Part shown: positions 52,501 to 61,437 of the stretch, one piece after another
Layout: every line of letters begins with the position of its first letter
How positions within the stretch are numbered: the stretch's first letter is position 1
Assembly (NCBI GenBank): GCA_009746045.1
Contig: RPFO01000027.1
Location: forward strand, 4,924,573-4,988,572
Reading direction: 5' to 3'
DNA: 64,000 nt
From: Mesostigma viride
Lineage: Eukaryota > Streptophyta > Mesostigmatophyceae > Mesostigmatales > Mesostigmataceae
Made by a program: the position numbers and the translations under genes
The notes under the pieces: model-generated
What the model saw: only the letters and a program-made list of their open reading frames with translations
The model's database searches: none
Told to the model about the DNA's origin: nothing

Positions 52501-53185
52501 CCAGGCTGCAGGACCTGAGTTGAGAGGCATGTGGGCCTGGTTTGCCAGCATCTGTGGTCCGTCTTTGATGGTCCATAGCAGAATGCCTGATGAGGTGCTT
52601 GAGGATGAGAAGCCTCGAGTCATAGCCCGGTTGGTGGAGAGTACCCCTGATCTGATTTTGTCTGGGATTGACTTTACCCAGCCTATCACCTTGGAGATCT
52701 TTGTTGACAGTTCCATGGATGCTCGCCAGGTTACCAAGGTCAGGGGGAGATCTGCTGCTCTGTTTGCTTTTTATCAGAGCAGGGCAAGTTTGTTCAGCTG
52801 GTACAGCAGACTGCAGAAGAGGGTCTGTATCAGTTCAGATGTGGCAGAATGCAGGGCCATATGCGAGGGGATCCAGTCCAGCCTGTACATAAAGGAGTTA
52901 ATGCTGGAGCTGGCTTCAGTTACCCCTTGGACCTTGCAGATGGAGACGTTGTTGCTAACAGACAGCATGGGTATGGTCCAGTTTGTTCACAAGCAGCTGG
53001 CCAGGAGCCGGGACCTGGATTATTTGTTGCTGAAGGAGTTGGCCAGTTTGGTTGACTTGAAGCATATCCCTGGCGAGGAGAACCCTGCTGATGCATTGAC
53101 AAAGCTGCCACACAAGGCCCCAGCCCAGTACAATGTACTGAGGAAGCTCATGAATGCTGACTGTCAAGTCGGTCTATCTGTCTAA
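49595..53185 (+). CDS. pol: Pol of AGTTAAC element: IN, retropepsin-like, RT, RNase H
   Basis: Intact frame; no ATG is needed if made by readthrough (first in-frame GTG at 49628, numbering from there gives 1185 residues). Residues ~1-115 are an acidic linker with no protease. Integrase zinc site ~128-165 (HTMFGHAAQ...CKCRL). Integrase core ~190-280 (HVQVDIQRIRG, LLQCDIQFE, ESHGQQGVVERAIQEIK), with D-x29-E, shorter than usual. Retropepsin-like region ~515-600 (MEIDTNAQVSVMG...GPVILGQNFLGN), DTN in place of DTG. Copia-type RT ~700-930 (LLDFKRAFLKSD, LEGLRSSPIIW, ASLHGDDLHLL). Copia-type RNase H ~1020-1160 (IFVDSSMDAR, SSDVAECRAI, IPGEENPADALTK). The order is unusual. Confidence 0.85.
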   Translation, partial: LEPAHIPEPWRVPPGVCNEAASDSSEGQPHALVKEPIGHDGASLVTTESMPAVAAVVTRQRARHGGAEPEVGPGDVDPGGSQKHSDRAGLAQDGQDEDRAGDSLTGTTLVPPVHKGSVHTLSANNDNKRFSLLYDIASRLHTMFGHAAQSLQVARRLGGSELYSICQQVAQACKCRLVARKPKQSHARTPILQPGHVQVDIQRIRGLKLLVAVDRYTKYKTLEILPDMEKPTLIAALKLTRSRYPGLELLQCDIQFECCENLPEFPELLITPRESHGQQGVVERAIQEIKTVLLVERIPRTSSAIVTSAWLRSVEDRLNLRTPMFFGDIAINPLMLHTRMLPADAEQAWKEKLEAKFLKLRQKDKGWSVLEPNVGQQVVVWKEPSFPGKRGSWHDGVVTRVEAAGHKCWVAIDGSQAVHRLSWSKIRPRGGNQGDLFQVPAGVQGGGDVELPDQGATAVSSPQGDPGPAPGVPSHTVVGQAGGQAAPPERPDTRPRGVRLSDIVQALQRAKKEPKVSKLVQLDEPEVAAMEIDTNAQVSVMGPQHTGELLVGEPSCPWVSDFSGRTHLRVLGEVTAPVMGVDVTFLVLEDYDGPVILGQNFLGNPGISIRATALRRDGWGMIPLENFRTTFPVRCRAKPVKGVKWDEGEVPPAASLVIPAVLHPSSIGITHRSLAAHSPLTYDQLVQEMSSPTLFEAWKLAFSKALEEWLQFECAAPTDRRPPASRKLALRFVLKRKVVDEVSVPHVRPVLNEYHGTGSLPGEELYTPGMLHDTWRILLCLYVGLLNRGAAMSSVLLDFKRAFLKSDPEVARRVWKQDEPYCVEVPAIWKLELHQQFLVILKGLEGLRSSPIIWRLTLQEALISECGLRVSSVDPCLLLAQWEGLPVYASLHGDDLHLLAPTTWLKKFIPVISGKFSLGKELWQEPNKPVVFCGMQATLFRRDGEWSIRLQAGGDYKQTIVKALPEKITQAAGPELRGMWAWFASICGPSLMVHSRMPDEVLEDEKPRVIARLVESTPDLILSGIDFTQPITLEIFVDSSMDARQVTKVRGRSAALFAFYQSRASLFSWYSRLQKRVCISSDVAECRAICEGIQSSLYIKELMLELASVTPWTLQMETLLLTDSMGMVQFVHKQLARSRDLDYLLLKELASLVDLKHIPGEENPADALTKLPHKAPAQYNVLRKLMNADCQVGLSV

Positions 53186-53933
53186 AAGCTGAGAGCTGGG
53201 TGCTTAAGTCTCTGGATATCAGGCTGGGAGCTTGATTGTACATAATCCTGAGCACACCTTGAGGGGTGAGACATGTCTCTGGTGTGGGAATGTCTGACAT
53301 TGTCTCTGATGGAGAGATGTCTATCTGGGGTTTTCATCTCAGTCTGAGGTTTCCCCAGATCTGTGGTTTGTGGGCGGGGTTCGATTCCCTGGTGCCGTCT
53401 TAAGGCGGAGTTTCACGGACTGGCTGACCCATCCACCATGCTGGTGAGGTGGCGACAGGTCCCCTGATTTTCCACGGTTGGAACGAGTATGGGAGCTTGT
53501 GTTTTGCATGTGCTTCGCGTAGATGTTGTGTCTGGTTCGATAAGGGGCAGCAGACCGGCGCCGACTCCCGTCTGGGGGTCAGCAATGTTTTCTGATGAGC
53601 TGTTGTGGGTGATCTGTGGGGTTTCGCCTAAGGTCCTGAAGGTTGTACATACTTCTCAAGTTCTTAGCTGAACACCTATGGGCTGCCACAGTTGGCCAAC
53701 CTCTTGTACATGGGTAACACAACGAGCCTCCCGTGAAGGGATAGGGACTCATTGTAATTTGTTTGTGCTCCTGAGCCAGTATGGGTGCTATGTACATATA
53801 ATAAGGAATCCAAGCTGACTGTCATGCCCAGCGGGTTGTGACTTGTAGTCTGGGGAGGATATCCAGTACCCATTGTGTGTGTTTGTATGTAGACTTGTGT
53901 GAGCTGCTACAGCTCAAGAAAAGAAAGGATTGG
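53186..53933 (+). other. 3' untranslated region and purine tract of AGTTAAC element
   Basis: No gene is supported. It ends with AAGAAAAGAAAGGATTGG, a purine-rich stretch directly before the right LTR and a likely plus-strand primer. Confidence 0.6.
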
Positions 53934-54630
53934 AGTTAACGCCAAGCGCATTGGCGTGATCCTGATTCGGCATATCTCTGCGATTCCAGCGGCACCGGAA
54001 CGAGTTCATTCCGACAAGTATCAAGAAAGTTATGGCGTTCCGACTTCCCGGTCGCGCGCGAGCGCGAGCCGGCTGTTCTTCTAAGTCGGACGTGAATATT
54101 TGCCGACGACATATGGGGTCGACAGTAATTCCTGGGCTGACAGGAATTAGGTGCTGTACCTACGACGGTATTGGATTAATACGTCGTACGCAGGAAATAG
54201 GAACCTTAACCTGTGGTCTGTTGGTACCGCAGGCTTAGTCCTGGACTTCTAGGTGCAGATGCAATAGTCACTGTGGACTGTGCTCTGTGGTCACTGTGCC
54301 TGTATGGCAGACCTACTGTATAGGAGCTGGGCGCTGTACAGGTAGTGAATACTGTACCGGGGGTGTTAATACTGAGCAGGCCTCCTAGGCTGCTCAGGAC
54401 TAGCAAGCACAGTGCACAAGTATATAAACAATAGGCCAGTGCCAATTGGGCATCTCTTGCGAGCCCGCCTCACGTGTTGTGCCTTGACTTGGCAAGCGCG
54501 TGTACAAGCCTCAAGTGTGTGAGCGCTGTAAACATTATCCGATTTTAACAAAGCTCCGTTTCCAACCATATTCACACATTGCTGCATTGCAACCATATCC
54601 TTCACATTGCGTGTGCTAAGAACGTTAACT
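53934..54630 (+). repeat. LTR (right) of AGTTAAC element, 697 bp
   Basis: Same length as the left LTR with about four substitutions seen by eye (for example TTCTAAG for TTCCAAG, CCTGTGG for CATGTGG). Followed by TACCC at 54631-54635. Confidence 0.9.
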
Positions 54631-54635
54631 TACCC

Positions 54636-54801
54636 TGCTCAGTGCAGTAGGTTTTCAGCTGAGCTGGGCAAGGCTGCTGAGACCTGCCTGGCTATTCAGG
54701 TCAGCAGGAACTGGCCAGATCTGGTGTCCATGGTGGAGCATTTCCCAGTGTTTGGAACGAGGGGGAAGGATACGAAGAAGGGGGATTGGTTCACTCTGTG
54801 A
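54636..54801 (+). CDS. Chromovirus extra ORF, part 2
   Basis: Continues the frame broken at 46599. It encodes a helical segment (FSAELGKAAETCLAIQVS) and a basic end (RGKDTKKGDWFTL), stopping at TGA 54799-54801. The joined length is an exact multiple of three, which confirms both the TSD and the reading of this ORF as a real chromovirus gene. Confidence 0.75.
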
Positions 54802-55183
54802 AGGGTTTCCAGGATGGTTGGAGATGGGGCTGTGGAGTGAGGTGGGGATCCAGAATGGAGGAGGCCAGTTCTGATGTCCAGTCCAGATTTCCAGTAATGA
54901 CAGTTCTGGGTTCATGGTAGTTTTCCAGTTGTATTATCCAGGCATGGTTGCCTGTGTGTTAGTCACTTGATGACATTTCATCTGTGGGTGAATTTGTCTT
55001 ATTCAGGGTTGACTATGATCAGATGATAATGAGATAGGAGGCCCTTTGGGGATGTAAAAACCCACTTGCTTGTCCCAAGAGGTGGTGGACTTTCTGTTTA
55101 TTGTTGTGTTGTTTTTGTGCAGGTTGTTGTTTTATTCTTCTTGGCTTCTAGGAACTGGGAGTTCCTGTCTTGAGGGGGAGATA
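54802..55183 (+). other. Chromovirus 3' untranslated region with polypurine tract
   Basis: No gene. It ends TTGAGGGGGAGATA directly before the 3' LTR, the polypurine tract that primes plus-strand synthesis. Confidence 0.75.
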
Positions 55184-55887
55184 TGTAACAACCAAATGTT
55201 ACATCCAAAGTTTTCCTACTGTTGATCTTATTATGAGTTCTTTAGGACAATTATTTGTGAAGTTAGGAGGCTTCAACGTCTGATGGATATTGGGCCTGCT
55301 GAGATCTGTCGAATTTATTGTTCTACCCTCATTGGTCGTGGCCTGATCCACGTAGGGTACTTTGCATGGTTTGGTTCAGTCAGTCATAGATTCTCTTTAA
55401 TACCGTTGTACCTGGTGGATCTGGTTCCAGGTCATGGAGATTCCGTATGGGCTGGCTTTGTGTTGTGTTGAGGATTCGGAGGCTAAGATCTTATCTTGAG
55501 TGATTCTCACTTTTGATTGGTCCTTCCGGGTTAGGGTTGAGCCGACTCTTCGTGCACGATGATTTTTATCCTGTTTGTGGCGGCTGTGGACAATGCGTGT
55601 ATGAGAGCTAAAGCTTTGGTGTAATTCAAGGGTTTCCTTGTTTCATCAATCAAACAACCCTTGCTAAAAGTCAACTATAACTTCAACAGATAGTCGACTT
55701 GGATATAACTTGTCTGTTGTGTCTAACAAGGGTGGGGACTCATTCCCTTAACTGTTGAAGATCCATCTTCATTGCTTCTCTGGACGTGAAGTTATCTGTC
55801 GCGACTCCAACCCAGGTATAATGATCTTTTCACATCAATGTTGAATTAACTGAGGCTGTTGCAAACACAACATTTTTAGTCGTTACA
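55184..55887 (+). repeat. Chromovirus 3' LTR (704 bp)
   Basis: TGTAAC...GTTACA, matching 32299-32996 with about ten differences including small indels. Followed by the CAACC duplication at 55888-55892. Confidence 0.95.
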
Positions 55888-56645
55888 CAACCCCACCCTA
55901 CCCCGGATCGTCAAGCGTGCCCTCTTCAAGGTCGTCATTCTGACGATCCCATGACCTACGGCGCCGAGACCTGGACGTACACTGACGCAGGAGCTGCAGA
56001 TCGGAGCAACGCCTCGACGGCAACGTCACCAAGATGCTGCGCAAGGCCCCCTTTGGTTTGCACACTTCAAATGGTTAGAGTCTTTGTATCAGGGTATGCC
56101 TCGCATTTCGGACAAGATTAGGCAGCGTAGGAAAGCATTTGTAGGACATCTTGCTCGCACCAGTCAGGTAGATACCGCCCTTGGTCTGGCCAGCCCCCAG
56201 CGGCTCGGCCAACCAGGGCGGCACATCCTGACCTGGCCTGCATGGCCCCAAGGACATTCTTAGAAAGCTGGGTAAACCTGCCATGATGAACTACATCCAG
56301 ATGCTGCTGGCTGACCTAGTGGTCCCAGCTCAGTTTGTTGAACACCGCATTCACTCCCTTTCTCTTCTTTGGACTGCTATGCAGAACAAGAAGAGAGAGA
56401 GATGGCAGAAGATAGTCCAGGCTCACACGCCAGCCCCTGTGGGCAAGCCCCCTCCCCCCAAGCGGAAGGGGCTTTTTGCTGAGTAGTGTAGTTAGGATTT
56501 TCTAGACTAGATAGCTTAGAGTTAGCTTAGTTCGATTACGCAGCTTCGCCCACCTCCACCCATCCAGCAAGGAATATGTGCTATATGATCTCCCAACGGA
56601 GTCATGTTATACTTTAATTTAATTTTAATTTAATTTTTAATTTTA
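55888..56645 (+). mobile_element. LINE fragment A, 3' part with (TTTAA)n tail
   Basis: Resumes the LINE broken at 32298 with CCCTACCCCGGATCGTCAAG and the YGAETW-type region. It then reads KIRQRRKAFVGHLART and AMMNYIQMLLADLVV...RWQKIVQAH, ending in a basic tail and stop near 56486. The 3' end has TTAGGATTTTCTAGACTAGA, ATGTGCTATATGATCTCCCA and a TTTAA-repeat tail. Frames are broken. The 3' portion differs from LINE B and matches a second family also seen at 61490 and 61668. Confidence 0.75.
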
Positions 56646-56648
56646 AAT

Positions 56649-56892
56649 TTGGTTTGCACATTAGTAATGAGGATTTGTACGCTGATTTGCCCTATGTTTC
56701 CCAAGTTGTTAGACACAGGCGCCTGGGCCTAGCCGGGCACCTGGCCCCGCGCACAGACCAGGTAGACACATCAGATAGACTGGCTGGCACCTAGCCCCCC
56801 CAGCCTGGGCGATATGTCCTCACCTGGCGTGCCCCAGGCCGCGTGCGCGGCAGGGCCGCCACCCGTGGACTTTTCGTGATAGACTCGGCATG
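56649..56892 (+). mobile_element. LINE family-1 fragment
   Basis: Starts GGTTTGCACATTAGTAATGA and matches LINE B at ~57445-57685 (LGLAGHLA...TWRAPGR). It ends at GACTCGGCATG, followed by a TTAA microsatellite. A truncated piece, no coding capacity. Confidence 0.75.
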
Positions 56893-57013
56893 CATTAATT
56901 AAAAAATTAATTAATTAATTAATTAATTAATTAATTAATTAATTAATTAATTAATAGACACGTGACTGCGTAACGTGAGCATAAGTCCTCAGGTGGAGGG
57001 GAACATGGGATTA
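56893..57013. repeat. (TTAA)n plus inverted LINE 3' end
   Basis: About 60 bases of TTAA units, then TAGACACGTGACTGCG...CTCAGGTGGAGGGGAACATG. This is the reverse complement of the LINE family-1 3' end at about 57930-57985. LINE B therefore sits between inverted copies of its own 3' terminus. Confidence 0.8.
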
Positions 57014-58026
57014 ATTGGCAACTTTGGCTGGACTGCCTGGCGCTCAAGGCTCGGGCGGTTGGTCTAGAAATCAGCCCCAAAACGGAGGCCTTGGCCCTCG
57101 GCATGGCAGGGCCCCCACCCACACTCCGGCTCTTAGACGATGCCGATGTCAACTATACCCTCCTTCAGGCCGCTTCAAGCTGCTCGGCATGCAGTTGGCT
57201 TCCCGAAGTCTGCGAGGACGACATGACGACACGGATCGGCATGGCGTGGGCGCACCTCCATGACCACCGCCGCTGGTGGAGCAACCCCGCCCTACCCCGG
57301 ATCGTCAAGCGTGACCTCTTCAAGGTCGTCATTCTGACGATCCTGACCTACGGCGCCGAGACGTGGACACTGATGCAGGAGCTTGAGCAACGACTCGACG
57401 GCGCCGTCACCAAGATGCTGCGCAGGGCCCCGTTAACATCCCCTTTGGTTTGCACATTAGTAATGAGGATTTGTACGCTGATTTGCCCTATGTTTCCCAC
57501 ATTATTAGGCACAGGCGCCTGGGCCTAGCCGGGCACCTGGCCCGCACAGATCAGGTAGATACATCAGATAGACTAGCTGGCACCAAGCCCGCCCAGCCTG
57601 GTGGGCGATATGTCCTCACCTGGCGTGCCCCAGGCCGCGCGCGGCAGGGCCGCCACCCGTGGACTTTTCGTGATAGACTCGGCATGGACATGTGCTACAC
57701 TAGACGTGACGGGCTCACCCCCGGGCAACCTCCTGGTTTGTCTGTAATATATGGAGGCAGATGGTGCGCAAGGATAGATGGCAAGTAGTGATGAAGGAGA
57801 CCACCCCCAAGCCTGTGGGGGCTCCGCGTGTGACCAAGTATGGCATTCATAGCGATTCGGGCCGCGGTGCCCACACCCCTGTAACTAGGACCTAGATAGC
57901 TTAATTATACCATCCATTCCATCCCATGTTCCCCTCCCACTGAGGACTTATGCTCACGTGACGCAGTCACGTGTCTATTAATTAATTAATTAATAGGATT
58001 AATTAATTAATTAATTAATTAATTAA
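57014..58026 (+). mobile_element. LINE fragment B (family 1)
   Basis: Encodes the region from GLEISPKTEALALGM through AWAHLHDHRRWWSNPA, ILTYGAETWTLMQELEQ, RRRLGLAGHLARTDQV and TWRAPGRARQGRHPW to a basic end. The 3' UTR ends CCCATGTTCCCCTCCCACTG...CACGTGTCTA followed by TTAA repeats, so the tail is a microsatellite rather than poly(A). 5'-truncated and frameshifted; the YADD part is missing. Confidence 0.8.
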
Positions 58027-58113
58027 AATCATAGCTCCGTGGGGAGCATATGTAACACATAGCCCTGAGAAAGGGGCATCTATGGGTTTGTAACACAATC
58101 AGGGCGACAACCT

Positions 58114-58121
58114 GCAGGTGT
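58114..58121 (+). repeat. hAT TSD (left)
   Basis: GCAGGTGT; its partner is at 59874-59881. Confidence 0.9.
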
Positions 58122-59873
58122 CAGTGTGAGATCATACGCCGTATAATACGGTATTATACGGTATAATACGTTATGCGCTGGTTTTAAGCGCATAATTTTT
58201 CATACGTAATGCGTTTTAGCGCATAATGACGCATAATGACGTATAATACCGTATAATGCCGTATTTTCCGCGGTTTTTTTACGTTTTGCGCGGCTAGGAT
58301 GCCAGAACGACAGGGCAACGATTTGAAGCCACAGATTTCGTATCTCTACCAAGTACTGACCCGTCTGAACTTTCACAATTCGACGCGATCTTATTTTGAA
58401 ATTGTGGTGCACAGTGCGCGCACCGTGCGGAGGTGGCCATGGCGACGTGCGTTCCGTTAAAATATGGCTAATCCGGCGGGCGACAGGCGAAAAAATTAAG
58501 CCGATGGTTAAAAGTGATGTTCTATTATGATGTTTCATAGCAAGATCTGCACTATTTGCAAATTCGCTGCCTTTGTTGGTACAGATTTGCACGGGGGTCT
58601 CATCCAACAATTTGGCCGCGATGAATAATCTAGCATGTGTGCCTGCGACGGTAGAACTCGATATTCGTGGGTTATTTTGATGCAGCAAGAGCCGTTTAGT
58701 AACGGACACCATGAAAATAACCTAAGCATCTTCGATCTGCGGCCATTTCCTGTCATTTCTAAAATGATTTCGTTCAGGCCTGCGCGATCCGCGGTTAATC
58801 CATCCATGGCTGGCTGGCTTTTCTTGCGCGCCTGGGTAGGAAATAATGCCGGCCGTGGTACGTTGATTTGCCGCATGTCACCGCCCAGTCTGTTTGCGCT
58901 CTTAATGAACCTGGCATGAAACTTTTTGCGCCGTTTCTGGGTTTTTCTTGCTATTTTGTTCTCCACTTGTTGCAGTTGTGCTATCAGATTTTCCGCAGCT
59001 TTCAATGGTTTTCCTTACGCTGCGTATGCCATGCTTCCTAAAGCTACCCAGAATTGATCGGGCAGTTATCTGGCTTTGCTACGCTTCCTGTATGGAGGTT
59101 TTCACACGGTAGACGTTCTATATTGCGTAGTCAAGGACCCTAGCTGCCTGGGAGCGGCATCACCGTTGCAAGGAGCTGGCGAGCTCATAGACGCCTGTCA
59201 TGCTCTTCAGCCTGCTGGAAAACAAGGTTGTTGTATGGAAGGTGAGAATATGTGAGTTACTTATCACATCCCCACCTGTTTAGCCTCCGTGGTCCCGGCC
59301 CCAACGGGGACACGAGATTAATTAATATTAATTAAATAATTCAGTTAATTAATTAATTAATGCACACCACGAGTCACACACCTGTAGTCACATGCAGCTC
59401 AGTATATTCACATAGCATCGCACCATGCAAACATACTACATGCATTAATTGTATACTACTGTAGTATTTGCGTGCATGCACAGCCACATATATATTAATT
59501 AAAATATATAATTACTTGCATCAAAGTGAAGGCACCCAAGTAAACATAACCAATATAAAGCCACATATATACACACATACACACAATTATGCATGCGCAC
59601 GTTTACATTCTCAGTATTACATGCAATACATCGATCGTGTCCACAATGTCCACCGTATAGAGTATAGCCGAGGGTAGGGCAACCTTGGATTATGTCCAAA
59701 ATAGTGTTAAAAACATGTGGATTGATTGTGGGTGTCTTAAAATGTGTAAAATCAGAGTATTCTGAGTGTGTCCGTACGATAACGTATAATATCGTATTAT
59801 ACCGTATCATACCGTATTATACATTATACTCCACCGTGACCGTATAACGCGTATAACGTACGATCTCACTCTG
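58122..59873. mobile_element. hAT-type DNA transposon, 1752 bp, probably non-autonomous
   Basis: Terminal inverted repeats CAGTGTGAGATCATACG... and ...CGTACGATCTCACTCTG, flanked by a perfect 8-base duplication GCAGGTGT. The 8-bp TSD with CA(G)TG-type ends is diagnostic of hAT elements. Next to each end are runs of palindromic GTATAATAC/CGTATTATACGG words, possible transposase sites. Broken minus-strand frames cover 58200-59005 without a recognised transposase domain or hATC motif. The interior also holds TTAA-rich sequence near 59310-59360. Confidence 0.85.
58131..58260. repeat. Subterminal GTATAATAC palindromes of the hAT element
   Basis: CCGTATAATACGGTATTATACGG and neighbours form overlapping palindromes; a matching cluster lies at 59775-59870. 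Such subterminal arrays in hAT elements bind transposase. Confidence 0.7.
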
Positions 59874-59881
59874 GCAGGTGT

Positions 59882-60208
59882 AGGATGTACAACTATCACC
59901 TGCTCTGGGTGCACAAGGTGCACCTGCACCGCCATGATGGTTCATTGATCAATTAATTAGCCATGATGGTTCATGCCTCCTAAACAAGCACAGGCACACA
60001 AGGCGGCTTGAGGAGAGGGCCTAGAAGGCCTGCATGACATATGGGGTGGAAGGTATGAGGCTAGGCTATAGCTGGGGTACACATGGCCTCTCAGCAGAGA
60101 GTAACTCCCTGCATAGGCAAAGCATGACTCGAAATTGCTACGGCTATTGTAAGGGCGGGTGTGGGCCCATCACGTAGGCATACATGGCCACGATGGGATG
60201 GAATGGAT
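59882..60208. other. Intergenic DNA
   Basis: No gene seen. A short duplication of CCATGATGGTTCAT occurs at about 59931 and 59961. Confidence 0.5.
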
Positions 60209-61437
60209 TAATTAATAGACACGTGACTGCGTCACGTGAGCATAAGTCCTCAGTGGGAGGGGAACATGGGATGGAATGGCCGGATTGTATAAGCTATCTA
60301 GGTCCTAGTTACAGGGGTGTGGCGGCACCGCGGCCCGAATCGCCATGAATGCCATACTTGGTCACACGCGGAGCCCCCACAGGCTTGGGAGTGGTCTCCT
60401 TCATCACTACTAGCCATCTATCCTTGCGCACCATCTGCCTCCATATTACAGACAAACCAGGAGGCTGCTCGGGTGTGAGCCCGTCACGTCTAGTGTAGCA
60501 CATGTCCCGATGCCGAGTCGATCACGAAAAGTCCACGGGTGGCGGCCCTGCCGCGCGCGGCCTGGGGCACGCCAGGTGAGGACATATCGCCCACCAGGCT
60601 GGGCGGGCTTGGTGCCGGCTAGTCTAGATCTATCTGATGTATCTACCTGATCTGTGCGGGCCAGGTGCCCGGCGAGGCCCAGGCGCCTGTGCCTAATAGT
60701 GTGGGAAACATAGGGCAAATCAGCGTACAAATCCTCATTACTAATGTGCAAACCACAGGGGATGTTAAGGGCCTGGCGCAGTATCTTGGTGACGTTGCCG
60801 TCGAGGCGTTGATCCAGCTCCTGCGTCAGTGTCCAGGTCTCGGCGCCGTAGGTCATGGGATCGTCAGAATGACGATCTTGAAGAGGTCACGCTTGACGAT
60901 CCGGGGTAGGGCGGGGTTGCTCCACCAGCGGCGGTGGTCATGGAGGTGCGCCCACGCCATGCCGATCCGTGTCGTCAGGTTGTCCTCGCAGTCGGAAAGC
61001 CAACTGCCGAGCAGCTTGAGGCGGCCTGAACTAGGGTAGTCGACCTCGGTGTCGTCTAAGAGGCGGAGTGTGGGTGGGGGCCCTGCCATGCCGAGGGCCA
61101 GGGCCTCCGTTTTGGGGCTGATTTCTAGACCAACCGCCTGAGCCTCGAGTGCCAGGCAGTCCAGCCAAAGTTGGGCAGACTCCGGCTCGATGAGCGTGAT
61201 GTCGTCGGCATAAATGAGGTCAGCTAGTAAATCCTGCTTGTGAGTCAGCCCCCCTTCTCCAAGCTCGTTCGTGATCGCTAGGCCAGGGGCACGGCCTGCA
61301 ATGCTAGCAAAGCGAGCACGTGCCTGGCGCATAACATAATCCACTACAATAATAAACAGGTACGGCGACAGGACGCAAACCTGCCAGACGCCGGTCTGCA
61401 GTGGGCTTGGCGGGGGATATAGACTCGGCATGGACAT
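60209..61437 (-). mobile_element. LINE fragment C (family 1), RT with YADD
   Basis: Minus-strand copy. It reads VCVLSPYLFIIVVDYVMRQA, LIYADDITLIEPESAQLW (YADD near 61205), GLEISPKTEALALGM, TYGAETWTLTQELDQRL, HISNEDLYADLPYV and HLARTDQVDTSD. The 3' UTR ends CACGTGTCTATTAATTAAT at 60209, the TTAA-type tail. The 5' end is truncated at 61437. A one-base shift near 60855 divides the frame in two. It is the longest RT portion in the window. Confidence 0.85.

Larger units (their letters stand above)
46600..54630 (+). mobile_element. Copia-like element with atypical ends and domain order
   Basis: 8031 bp. The two 697-bp LTRs differ at about four positions. The ends are AGTTAAC...GTTAACT, a 7-base perfect inverted repeat, instead of TG...CA. 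The TSD is TACCC. Gag is frame-damaged but Pol is one long intact frame, IN-PR-like-RT-RH. The insertion splits the chromovirus extra ORF. Confidence 0.9.
32299..55887 (+). mobile_element. Ty3/gypsy chromovirus, interrupted by two other elements
   Basis: A complete LTR retrotransposon: LTR, Met-tRNA-type primer site, gag, pol (PR-RT-RH-IN-chromodomain), an extra ORF, purine tract, LTR, all bounded by the 5-bp duplication CAACC. Removing the two nested insertions leaves about 9.4 kb. pol carries several single-base frameshifts and a nonsense codon, so it is not autonomous now. The LTRs show about ten differences by eye, making it the oldest of the three nested LTR elements. Confidence 0.95.
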
